The position numbers and the translations under genes were made by a program. A stretch of 64,000 nucleotides of DNA from Eucommia ulmoides (lineage: Eukaryota; Streptophyta; Magnoliopsida; Garryales; Eucommiaceae): positions 7,511,726 through 7,575,725 of the forward strand of contig CM028327.1 of NCBI GenBank assembly GCA_016647705.1, in the 5' to 3' direction. Positions 24,148 to 34,764 of this stretch are shown here, in pieces; position 1 is the stretch's first letter, and every line of letters begins with the position of its first letter. The notes below the pieces were generated by a model. The model did not search any database and was not told where the DNA came from. It worked only from the letters and a program-made list of their open reading frames with translations.

Positions 24148-24675
24148 GCAAAAGAGTTGTATGATACAAAATTCAACAAACCATTTTTGCTCGAGCATTG
24201 TTTGAAAATATTGAAGAATGAGCGCAAATGGACCAAGGATTTATCAAATAGTAGTAAAAAACAAAAAAGGCACTCAAGTGTAAGTCCCGATTCATCTTCT
24301 GCTGCAAGTGCAAATTGTATTAATTTAGGAGATGATTGCGAAATTGGTACAAGTCAACAAAGGTCTCTGGGCAAAAAAGTTTTTAAGAAACAATTTAAAG
24401 ATAAAAAATTCACGGGTGTCACTGCTGCGGAAGTTTTAGATAAATTTCGAGAAGATAATTTGAGAATTAAGAAAGCTAGAGATGAACTAGATCAAAAGTT
24501 ATGCGATCTAAATGTCCGTTAGGTACAAAATGAAGCTGACAGATTGAAATTGGAGAAAGATATTTACGAGAATCGTATAATGCAATTAGACACTCGTAAC
24601 ATGGATCTCATCTCTGCTCAGTATTATAATGGTTTGAAAAAGGAAATCATGTCAAAGAAGGGTTTTAATTTGTAA
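24148..24675 (+). pseudogene. NAM-associated C-terminal-domain fragment, broken
   Basis: Reads LYDTKFNKPFLLEHCLKILK, then ERKWTKDL, a Ser-rich linker, LGKKVFKKQFKD and a charged helical tail ending GLKKEIMSKKGFNL plus TAA. This layout (KPF..HCxxILKNxxKW, linker, GxKxxK, coiled tail) is that of the NAM-associated C-terminal domain family, often found in proteins related to the ORF1 of PIF/Harbinger transposons. The N-terminal SANT/trihelix part is absent. There is one in-frame TAG at 24520, and a TAA at 24145 just ahead of the start, so it is a pseudogene fragment. It follows the truncated ISWI copy by about 180 bp. Confidence 0.7.
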
Positions 24676-25934
24676 ACTAATTTTAATTTTCGGTTATGTA
24701 GTTACTTAGTTTATGTTGGTCAAGTACCATTATTGTATTAATTTTATCTTTTTTCATTTTGAAGTACTCTCAATGCATTGATCAAATTTGAACTGCATGC
24801 AAAAAAAATTATATAATACTAATTTAAATTCAAATTATTATTCTCTCCCATGAAAAAAAAATTATAATATTAATTTAGATTCAACCTACATGGAAAAAAA
24901 ATGTATTACTAATTCAAATTTAAATTATTATTCTCTCCCATGATGTTGCCATATGTGGTTTACAATATCGTTTTGGAGTTGGGAATGACTTTCTGCAACT
25001 TAGATTTGTCGTGTGGCTTGATTAAAAGTTGAAAAATCTGGAATATGAGCATGAGACACTACATTGGGTAGATTGTGTCACTTCTATCAAATATTTAAGC
25101 CTTGTTTGGTAATCGTTTCCATCTCAGAAATTTTCATCCCATTTCTAGATTTTTGAGATTTCTGTTTGGGAATAGCCTTGGTAATTTTTGTTCTTGTTCT
25201 CATTCTATTTCTATTTGAGAATTGTGTTCATTTTTTTCTTAAGAAATGAGAAATAAAAAAAAATTGTTTTTCATTATTTTCATCCTATTCCCAAAAACCA
25301 TTGTCACTGTTCATCTACTGCCTGTCGTTGGCAGTCATCTCCCACAACTGTCGTTGGTCACCTCTGGCATCGTCGGCCGCCTACCGTTTGGCCACCGTCG
25401 GGCAATTTTCGGCGTCGTCGGCAACCGCCGTCCAGCCAAAACAAAAAAAAATGTTCTCAAAACAATTTTTTTTGTAGGATAAAATCGTTACCAAACGCTA
25501 TTTTGTTAAAAAAAAAAAAAATTATCGTTACCAAACGCGATTCTACTCCCAAGAAGGAAATATAATTCTTATTCCATTCCATTCCCATCTCACTGTTGGG
25601 ATGAGAATAAAAATGGTTATCAAACGCCAACAAATGGTCTTAAAATCGTAGTTACGCATTTTGGTTTCACATTTACTATCTCAAAATAAAATTGTTCTAA
25701 TTTTCAATTTTGAAACCAAAGCTACAACCTACAATATTTGATCGATTTTAAAATTGAACAATTCAATTTGGTTTGGTTACCTATCAGTCTAGATTCAATA
25801 GTCATTTTGAATGGAGAAATTAAAGAGGACATCATGCATGGAATAAGACAAGAATTTTATATGGTTAGGTAATGACATGTTGTAATCACCCTTACCTTTT
25901 TCAATGCAGTTGCATAAATGTTGTAATCACCTTA
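24676..25934. other. Intergenic stretch with a MITE-like relic
   Basis: 25088..25640 is bounded by CCTTGTTTGGTAATCGTTTCC and, inverted, TTTGTTGGCGTTTGATAACC, suggesting a Tourist-like element. It holds a GC-richer patch (25320..25440) with open frames but no recognisable protein. GTTGTAATCACCCTTACCTT at 25879 and a partial copy at 25921 resemble the sequence right of the large nested element (32282). Confidence 0.4.
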
Positions 25935-26843
25935 GGTTGTGTTTGGGTGACAGATTTTACAAATTTAAGGGATTTAAAAAAATTTTAATTTTAAAATTCC
26001 TTCATTTACAAATCTCTTATTTGGATAAATATTTTAACTAAAGAATTTGATGGTTTAATTCTATAATTTTTTTATTTGAATAAGTAAAATATTTATAAAT
26101 GTAATTTAGAAATCATTAAATTTTTAGAAGTCATTGTATATTTTTTTTCATCTTCTTCCTAAGACATCTCTCTTTCTTTGCGATTTTATTTTTTTCACCT
26201 TCAATTTATCGTCGTCACCATCATCCAGATCTGACCACCACCGATCATCACCCCTGCTAGTCATCGCCATCCCAAAGCTAAAGAAACAACATCACCAAAA
26301 TTGAAGCTATTCTCACCAAAAAATCGAAGCTATTCTTAGTTAGACGAAAGAACGATCGATGACAATCGACGAAGAAGGCAACAACTGGACGACGAAGAAC
26401 CCTAGACGATTGACTACGATTGATGATTTCGCTTTCGGTGAAATTGGGACGATTTCAGTTGTTGATTTCACTCTTTGGCGAGGTATGGAGATTGACACCT
26501 CAGCTATGGTGTTCTTACTCTCCAACGAGGCGGCTTCAATGAAGAAGAACGAAGAAGAAAAAGACGGGGACGAAGGTGATCAGGAGCGAAGTGCGTTGAG
26601 GAAGAAATTGCAAATACTGACTCTTGATGGATTTTGTAAATAATGCTTATTTCAAAAGGATTTTCAAATTCCTCTTACTCAATATCTAAACAAGGTATTT
26701 ATATAAAAGGAATTTCAATACAGTTGTATAAGATAATTAAGGAGAGATTTCATTTCGAAAAGAAATTTTACAAATATGTTTTCTTAAATCTCTTGTTTGG
26801 GTACTACTAATTGGAATCTACAAAATCCATTGAATTTATAAAA

Positions 26844-29203
26844 GGGTTAATTATATTTTACCCTCTTGTGGTTTGGCCTATTTGTATTTTATCTCCTGTG
26901 GTTCAAACGTTGCTATTTATCTCCTATGTGGTTTTGGGCATAATTGCAAATCTAATAGTTTCTGTCAAAGTTAACAGATTTGGGCTTCACGCGCTTACAA
27001 CGAGGATGGACTTGTTTTTTGTGTTTTTTCTCTCCAAAATGCATTTTCCTTGTTCTCATTTTACCCCCATATGTCTCTATGACAATCATACAATTTCTTG
27101 TTTCCATTTTTCTTCCAAAATACTTTTTTCTTGTTCCTATTTTTTCCATGATTTTTATTTTTCATGTCTTTTTCAAGTATTTTAAATATAATTTTTTACA
27201 TTTTTTAAGTATTTTTATTTTTCCCATACATAGTATTTTTTTTGTGAATACACCATCTTAATAACAATAATATACTATAATAAATCATGTTAATATATTT
27301 TTGATATCTTTTTCAAAATACACAATTTCATAAAAATACACCATGTTAATATATCCAAATATATTAAAATACATAAAAAAAATTATATTTCATTGTAATG
27401 TACCATGATATGAAACAAATATAAAAAAAATATATTTTCAATTACATTATGATATCAATTTAAATTAAATTATTTCACCATAATAATTTTTAATTTATTA
27501 TTTATTTTCAAGACTTTAGTCATTATTATATCAAATTTTTTATTTAAAATTAATTTTATTAATTTTATTTTTTTATTCAAGTATTTATTGATTTTCATAC
27601 ATTTTAATTAATATCATTTATTTATTAAAAATTCATTTTTAGCACTGAATGCATTTGTAAATAAGTTTTTACTTATTTATTGAATTGCAACCTTATTTTT
27701 AAAAAGTTTTCTTTATAAAAAAACGAAATAAGAAAAAAAAAAGAGTAAGAAAAAAAAATCTTATTTTTATTAAACAATAAAAGAACTAATGGTCAAACTT
27801 TAGGGGTATAAAGTGTCAAAAATACTTAAAAAAAACCAAACCCATTTGATTCTTTCATCTGTGCAACTCATCTCTCTGCAACTCCTTGGCCAAAAAAAAA
27901 AAAAAAACTCTCTCTGCAACTCCTTGGCCAAAAAAAAAAACCCTCTTTGCAACTCTTCTCTCTCCCTTCTAGGTATATAATATACAAAAAAAAAAAATTC
28001 AAATAACAAACAATTTCAAAATAAATCATCAACAAACAAATTCAACAACAATTTTTTTAACAAGAAACAATTCCAAAAATAATTTTTTTCTCTCTTCCTC
28101 AACGGAAGCTCTCACTGAGTCACTTGATTTCTTTCTCCTCCTTCATCCTCACAGCCATAGCCCCCAATTTTAATATGTTATAGAAATTCACAGATTGAAC
28201 ATCGAAGATAAAGACATCGAATGGGACCTCCGATTGAACGCCACCGCCAAATCTGAATGAAGGGAGAGACGGCACCAACCAAGTGAAGGCATGGACTTTG
28301 ATGGCGATGCCCACCAACCAAATGAAGACACCCATTTATAGAACACTTTCATTGAGGCATTTCGTCGAACACCTCTATGAAAGTCGATTACAAAACACAA
28401 CTTATGGAGGCTAATTTGGATTACTCAGAACCCCAAAACACAAAAATGAAATCGAAACGTGAAGGTTGGAGTCGAAACCCTAATATGCTTTGATTTCGAA
28501 GACGAAATCGTTGTTTGATTTCGATTTCGTAATCGTCGTTCGATTTTGATTTCGAAGATGAAATTGAAATCATTTTTGTATTCGATTTCGAAGACGAAAT
28601 TGTCTTCGAAGGCCTTAGACGACAACGAGTTCGAACGACGGCTAACCTCCGAAGTAGAAGACAACGACGAACGACGACCCTAGACGACGTTCGGACGACG
28701 GCCAACCTCCGAATCGATCTTCATATGCAAAGAGGAAGAGCGAAGATGGAGGAATGGCGACGAAAAGGAAGAATGGAAGAATGAATCGACCTTAGTCAGG
28801 GATGATCGGAGAAGAGACGTTGAAGGTAGTGTCGATGGGAGGCGATGGCAATGGTCTGGTCCAGCGATGGTGGTGGTGTCGATGGGAGGTGACGGCTGAT
28901 TCACTCACATAGTCATCGCCATCGAAGGTTGAGAAATGAGAGGAAGAAGAGGCAAGGTCGGCGGCGGTAGAGAGAAGTGAGCGAGGCTCTCCATTAGAGA
29001 CTAGAGAGAGAGCTCCCATCATATTATAAAAACCTTTGGGTTAATTGCACTTTACACCCTAAAAAAGTAAATAATTATATAAGGGTAAAATCAACATTTT
29101 GACATTTCCGTTAACGGAGTTACTATTGCACTTAGGTCCACAGACCACAGGGGGGTAAAGTGCAAATGGGCCAAATCACAGGAGAGTAAAGTGTAATTAA
29201 CCC
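26844..29203. mobile_element. MULE-type element 1, perfect 9-bp target duplication
   Basis: It begins GGGTTAATTATATTTTACCC and ends, inverted, GGGTTAATTACACTTTACTC. TTTATAAAA flanks both ends exactly (26835..26843 and 29204..29212). Nine-base duplications and long inverted ends fit Mutator-like elements. The left subterminal block (27460..27665) recurs inverted in MULE 2 at 31455..31680, so the two are the same family in opposite orientation. The interior (28090..29030) is GC-richer, with repeated TTTCGAAGACGAAATCG phrases and open frames, but I recognise no protein. No transposase is visible. Confidence 0.85.
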
Positions 29204-29377
29204 TTTATAAAATGGATTTTAAGAGAGAGAAAAAGAGATTTTTAAGTCCCTTCAAAACATGTGTTATTTTCAAATTCTTCCAAAGAGGGATTTCACTTTT
29301 CTAAATATGTATAATGAAAATAGTATTACTAACATTATATTATCAAAATATGTATAAAAATAATATAATTAAAATAA

Positions 29378-31933
29378 GGGTTAATTATACTTTACCCCTC
29401 TGTAATTTGGCCCATTTGCATTTTATCCCCTTGTGGTTTAAACATCGTTACTTACCTCCATGTGGTTTGTGGACCTAAGTGCAACACTAACTCCGTTGAC
29501 GAAAAATGTGAAATGTCGATTTTGCCCTTCCGTAATTATTCACAGTTATTGGGGTATAAAGTGTAACTAATTGTAAATGCCTTTCAGCTCTCTTCCATTT
29601 AGAGCTTCTCCCTCTAAAAAATGCTCGACATCCGCCACCTCCTCACTCTCTTTCTATATCGCTCTTGCTCCTTCTCCGATCTCGCGCTGACGTTTTTCTG
29701 AGTCGTCGCGACGACGACGGCCCTCGTCGTCGATCTCGACATAGATCTCACTGCTAATCTCGCAATTTCTGCTCCATATTTGGAATGGAAAAAATTGTTT
29801 TCTGGTGAATAAATCATGTGGGTTCGGTTTCGATCGCCGGCGAGGCGATTACCGGTGGAAGAAGATATTGAGGAGAGATTTTTGGGCAAATGGTTTTTGG
29901 CCAGATTTGTCGAGACCCACTTCCGTGGAGATGGAACCCATTAAAGACTGTGAGGAATTTGATCGGATTTTAGCTCAGGTGAGAGAGCTCTCCCGTCCGA
30001 TCATCGTCGACTAGTCTCTCTCTCTCTCACTACTTTATCTCTCTAACTCGTTTTTTTGATTAATGGAAGTTTTGACAACTGGGTTTCTGATAAGATGGTG
30101 AATTGGTGTCGAAAATGCATCTATTTGAAACCCAAATTGGAGAAATTGGCTACAGAGTTCGCGACGACGCTTCCGATCGGCTCATCATCGGCTCAGATCT
30201 TTCGATTTGTTCTCAGATATTTTGATTTTGAACGCCTTTTGTTCGATTTGTTTGACAGAGAACGTGGATGATGACCGAGATGGCGCCATCTCGGTTTATT
30301 GCTTGATTCCGTCTTTTTCTTCATGTATATGATGTTCGTGCTTATGTTTATGAAGTACAATTTAGTTGAATACAAATTGGAATGCTGTGGATTTTCATTT
30401 CTGTATAGTACTCTGTTTGCACTTCCCCTGTTCTAATTTAGATTAAACAAAATAACTACCAATCTGTTCATTATTAAGAATGAAGGTTGGCAATTGTGTT
30501 TATCTGGATTGATTATGTGATATTATAGATTACCTTCTTCATTGATCTTCCGGTTCATTGCGACAATCAGTTACTTTACTCCGTTTACGATCCATACCTT
30601 CAATTTTTGTTTAAATATTTGAGAGAAATATGATTTTTTCTTTTTTTTGCTTTTCACCTTGTAGTTGTACTAAATTTTGATTCTAGAATTGTCTCAAGAT
30701 TTTCTCTGTTAAGATTAAAATTCAAGAGCAATCCTTTGTATTTTCTGATTACTAATGCTCCTTACAGCAATACTTTGATCGGTTTTAATAAATAATTGCT
30801 TTTAAGAAATTGTCTTGGCTAAAGATTAATTTGGGAGGAAGGAAATCCCAAAAAACCCAGAAACTTGTTGATTTTTTATTTTTATTTTTTGTTATTGATT
30901 TGATGAATGCAAATTCAAGAATTATTAGGGCCCGTTTGGGTTTTCATTGAATTCATTAATTGTTCCATTTTATAGTTTGACAGTGTTTGATTTCATGGAA
31001 TTAGACATTTAGATATGAAGTATGTAAAAATCTTTAAAAAAATATCAATGTCAATTTCAACACTTGAATCATGCGCCAAGTTAATTTATGAATTGTGAAT
31101 TGATATTTTATTTTGGTTTTTATTGTAAAATGTTAAACGAATGTCTTCTGCAACTCAACTAGCATTTGTTTGGTGTTTTGTTCTCAAATTTATGTTTCTA
31201 GTACAGTGATGTTTACAATTTTTAATTTGAAGTGTTTTAATGTGAAATGCATTACAATGGATATGGTGAAATGCGATTGTTTACATTTTGATATATTAAC
31301 AATTAAAATTTAAAAATATTTCAAGGAAGAAGAACTGTAACTTAAGTATGAAAATAAATTACATTATTACCTCTCAATTTATGTTTTAATTTTGAATTAA
31401 TCACTAGAATTTTTATTTAGTTATCATTGTATTCGAATTCAATAAATTGACCTTTGACTTTATTTACAAATGCATTCAGTGCTAAAAATGGATTTTTAAT
31501 AAATAAGTGATATTAATTAAAAGACATGAAAATCAATAAATATTTGAATAAAAAAATGTGATTTGAATAATCAAATGAAATTAATAAGATTAATTTTAAA
31601 TAAAAAATTTGATATAATAATGATTGAAATCTTGAAAACAAATAATAAATTAAGAATTATTGTTGTGTAATAAATGTGAATTATTGTTGGTTTGGTGTAA
31701 AAAATGAGTGAGAAATCTAGCACTTATATAGAGAAATGTGGGGGTAAATTGGGAACAAAGAAAAAGGATTTTGGAGGGAAAAAACATAGAAAATAGGCCC
31801 AACTACATTCTTGGCGCGTGGGGCTCAATTCTATCAATTTTGACAGAAATTGTTAGTTTTGCACTTAAACCCAAGACCACAGGGGGATAAGTGGCGATAT
31901 TTGAACCATAGTGGGATAAAGTATAACTAACCC
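29378..31933. mobile_element. MULE-type element 2 (Pack-MULE), perfect 9-bp target duplication
   Basis: It begins GGGTTAATTATACTTTACCC and ends, inverted, GGGTTAGTTATACTTTATCC. TTAAAATAA flanks both ends exactly (29369..29377 and 31934..31942). Its left arm matches the right arm of MULE 1, and its right arm matches the left arm of MULE 1. The interior carries a fragment of a thioredoxin-like host gene (29820..30162). There is no transposase, so movement would have needed a helper element. Confidence 0.88.
29820..30162 (+). pseudogene. Captured fragment of a WCRKC thioredoxin-like 3 gene
   Basis: Two exon-like pieces sit inside MULE 2. The first (to about 30011) reads [19 protein letters not shown], then [20 protein letters not shown]. 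The second (30095..30162) reads [20 protein letters not shown]. They are separated by about 83 bp that resembles a short intron with an AAG acceptor. This is the middle of chloroplast thioredoxin-like 3 (WCRKC1/WCRKC2), including the WCRKC redox-site motif. The chloroplast transit region, the rest of the thioredoxin fold and the usual Trp codon at the exon border (TAG here) are missing or altered, so the piece cannot make a working thioredoxin. The donor gene is not in the window. Capture through genomic DNA is implied by the retained intron. Confidence 0.8.
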
Positions 31934-32522
31934 TTAAAATAATATGCTTAAAATAATATTCTAAAATTATATTATTAAAATAGGTATAAAATAGTATAAT
32001 TCAAATTATATAATAGATATATAATAGGTATAAAAATACTATAATTAAAATTATATTATTGAGTATATTTTTTTATTTTTTATTATTAAAATTTAATATA
32101 TTACAAAATTTTACATACAAATATTTGGCTAGCCAAACAAAGAAATTATAAAATTACATAATTAAATTATTCATCTAAAATAGTTATCTAAATAAGGAAT
32201 TTGTAAATGATGGGATTTCAAAAATTAAAATTTTAAAATCTCATAAATTTATCAAATTTCTTACCCCAAACGCAATTAAAATGTTGTAATCACCCTTATC
32301 TTGTTCAAGGAGCTAAACCTGACCTTCCTTACCCTATTGGATTTGAGAATGCTAGAAATGTGTACTTTCTACGCTTACGAAGTTTGGTATTCATCAATGA
32401 TTGTTAAATCTAAAAAAAAAAAAAAAAAAAAAAATTAAAATTATAATTCAAACAAATTTGTTTGTGTGACGACAATCGATCAATACCAATTCTTGAACTT
32501 ACCCAATCAGTTGAACACTTAA

Positions 32523-32750
32523 AAAGTCAACATTCGCTACCAAATACATTTCCTGGAGTCGCTTGCGCATCACATGTATTCGCATGAAGTTAATGAATGG
32601 ATTTGCCAAGCACACGAATATTCTAGTGCATTGTCATCTCAAGGATACAACGCCCAAGGCTTCTATCCTTACCCACCACTATTCGACCTTTACAGGATCC
32701 CCTCCGATAGTCATTCACTCAGAATTAGAATTAGAATTAGACCTAAGTAG
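32523..32750 (+). pseudogene. Unrecognised exon-like fragment
   Basis: The frame from 32523 to the TAG at 32748 reads FLESLAHHMYSHEVNEWICQ, AHEYSSALSSQGYNAQGFYP and YPPLFDLYRIPSDSHSLR. The amino-acid make-up looks like a real protein. It ends with a short AGAATT repeat coding IRIRIR. There is no start codon, and upstream sequence is AT-rich. I do not recognise the family. It could be the last exon of a lost gene. Confidence 0.35.
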
Positions 32751-32879
32751 TCCAACTCTTTCTTGGATCCTGCGCATAGCGGAAGTTTTGTAACATTGGG
32801 CTGCCTTTTTTTTTTTTTCTTCTCATTTTCTTGTATTTTTTTCTAGATTTGTTGTTAATTATTGTCCTTTTTAAAAAAT

Positions 32880-32998
32880 AGTCCAGTACATGAAAGCTCT
32901 TGCTATTGTAGGGTCTAGGGATGGTCAGATGTACACAGTTTTACCCCTACATAAAAAGACATTGTTTTCAAAATTTAAACCCGAGACTTCCTGCTCAT
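32880..32998 (-). mobile_element. Degenerate Au-type SINE fragment
   Basis: Plus-strand order CATGAAAGCTCTTGCTATTG, GGGATGGTCAGATGTACAC, TTACCCCTAC, CATTGTTTTCAAAATTTAAAC, CCCGAGACTTCC follows the reversed Au SINE body, with many changes. Similar to the copy at 57190. Confidence 0.5.
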
Positions 32999-33004
32999 AG
33001 TGGA

Positions 33005-33641
33005 TAGGGATGTCAATGGTTTGGTTCCGATCCGATTTCATATAAAATCAAAACCAAAACTGTTAGACATATAACAAACCAAAACCAAAACTGTCCTTTT
33101 TTTCTTTTTTTTTTAAACGGTTTTAAAGCCAAAACATTTAAATTTATATAAAGCAAAAACAAAAACCACGAAACCATTAAAGATTTTTCAATTTTATAAA
33201 AAACCAAAACCAAATCACAAAACCGTAGACCATTGTTTTTTATATATAAATAAAAGTGTAACTAAAATATAAAACATAAATTCCAAAAAACAAAAGCAAA
33301 CCACAAAACTATTAAATATTACAATAAACATTTCTAACCATAATTAAAATAAACGATTATAACCATAATTGTTACAATAAATAAAAAAATAAAATAATAT
33401 ATATATATATATATATATATTAGAGGTTAAATAATAAATATATAAAAAAATAAGGGTATATATGTCATAAAAATATATCTAAAATATCGGTTTCGTGGTT
33501 CGATTTCAAGGTTTGGTTTCGTGTTTATTATCCCAAAACCAAAATCGTTTCGATTGTTAATTTCAAAATAAAAAGTGCAACCAAACAATTTAGTCAATTT
33601 CAAAATCGAACCATTCAGTTTGGATTTTTTTGCCATCCCAA
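33005..33641. mobile_element. Non-autonomous hAT-type element
   Basis: It begins TAGGGATGTCAATGGTTTGG and ends, inverted, TTGGGATGGCAAAAAAATCC. Flanking 8-mers ATAGTGGA and GTAATGGA differ at two places. The interior is rich in AAACCAAAACC/GGTTTTGGTTT blocks and holds an AT microsatellite (33398..33420). A better-preserved relative lies at 59318..60044. Confidence 0.65.
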
Positions 33642-34759
33642 GTAATGGAGCAACCTCATTATTGTACCCAAGACTCACCCTCCATTAATTATTGTATTTC
33701 TTATTATCTATTAATAGAATCTTGTTTTCCTTTTGCAATATTTTCTCTCAGCATGTATTTTTACAATTTAAAAAAAAAAATGAACTAAAGAATATTCATA
33801 TCATGCTTAATCTAGAGTCTCTTTTGTTTCCATGCATGCATATTTCACAAGTTTTGGCAACATTCAACATGCTAACCTTTACGATTTCCTCTCAGGTTGT
33901 CATGTTTCTCTACCAAATTTCTTCTCATTCTTTCCATTAAAGACAATGTTCGAAGAATGTGTGGGGGAAGGTTATTGAATGATGATAGTTAATGTGAATA
34001 TATGCAATTTGTTCATGAATGTTTTAGTGGCCACATGCGAGTCCGTAGGAATATAATAATTATGATACGAAAGTAAGACCTAAATTTGTTTCGGGTTTCA
34101 ATATTGTCCATAAACACCAATTTTAAGTTTAGTAATTTCAACTCTTCTTTATCAAATTGTTGAGTATCAATTAAAACAAAGACTTGTTTTTTCTTTTCTC
34201 TAAAAAAAATTATTAAAAAAATAAAATTTGGCTCAAGCATCAGGTTTTCATCGAGTAAGCGGGCTTCTTGCCTCATCAAGTAGTGAGAGTTTGCTTCAAA
34301 ATGTGGAAATTAGATGTTGGGCAAGTAAATGATCCATTGGTCTCGAGATCTAGGATGTTTGAGTTATTAAGCGTTTAAGGGTGTCTCTACACCTAAGGCT
34401 TTGAGCTAACTCAATTGAGATTATTTGTCCAACATTGCTAAACGGACATTCTAGAAATCCCAGTAGGACCAACACTGCACATGTCATTCGCTAAAATTTT
34501 AATAATAAATAAATATATATATAAAAAGGGTGGGAATTTTTTTAAAGATTTATTTAGTTGCTAACTTTGATTGCTGATATTATTTAGACTGAAGATTAAA
34601 CTTGATGAACAAGGTAAAAACTCAAAATAAAATTGGGCATTTTCTGCCATAGAATATATTATCTCTACCAAAACACATGTTATTCCTACTATTACACATC
34701 TCTAACCTAGACCGATGGTGCTTAACAAATATCTTGAGCGGTATAGATATTTGTGGATA
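33642..34759. other. AT-rich spacer left of the copia element
   Basis: No gene, repeat boundary or RNA gene is recognised. The stretch ends in the TCATC target duplication of the copia element. Confidence 0.4.
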
Positions 34760-34764
34760 TCATC

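Larger units (their letters stand above)
25935..32275. mobile_element. Outer Harbinger-like element, split by two MULEs
   Basis: Left GTGTTTGGGTGACAGATTTT and right (inverted) GCGTTTGGGGTAAGAAATTT are terminal inverted repeats that stay similar for about 100 bp (TTTAAAAT, CATTTACAAAT..CTTATTT blocks). TTA flanks both ends (25932..25934, 32276..32278). Only 25935..26834, 29213..29368 and 31943..32275 belong to this element. The rest is two later insertions with their own target duplications. A GC-richer segment at 26200..26640 has open frames without recognisable homology. Confidence 0.55.

Noticed and set aside
23424-24675. A single spliced gene joining the ISWI exon copy to the NAM-type domain
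   Set aside because: The best acceptor before the NAM-type part (AG at 24138..24139) leads, in the phase set by the donor at 23657, into a different frame with an early stop, and the NAM-type frame itself has a stop at 24145 and another at 24520. No coding chimera is supported from sequence alone.
28120-29022. Several minus-strand open frames in MULE 1
   Set aside because: They overlap in different phases, are biased in composition (Ser/Arg/His runs) and show no conserved motif. Possible cargo, but no gene can be supported.
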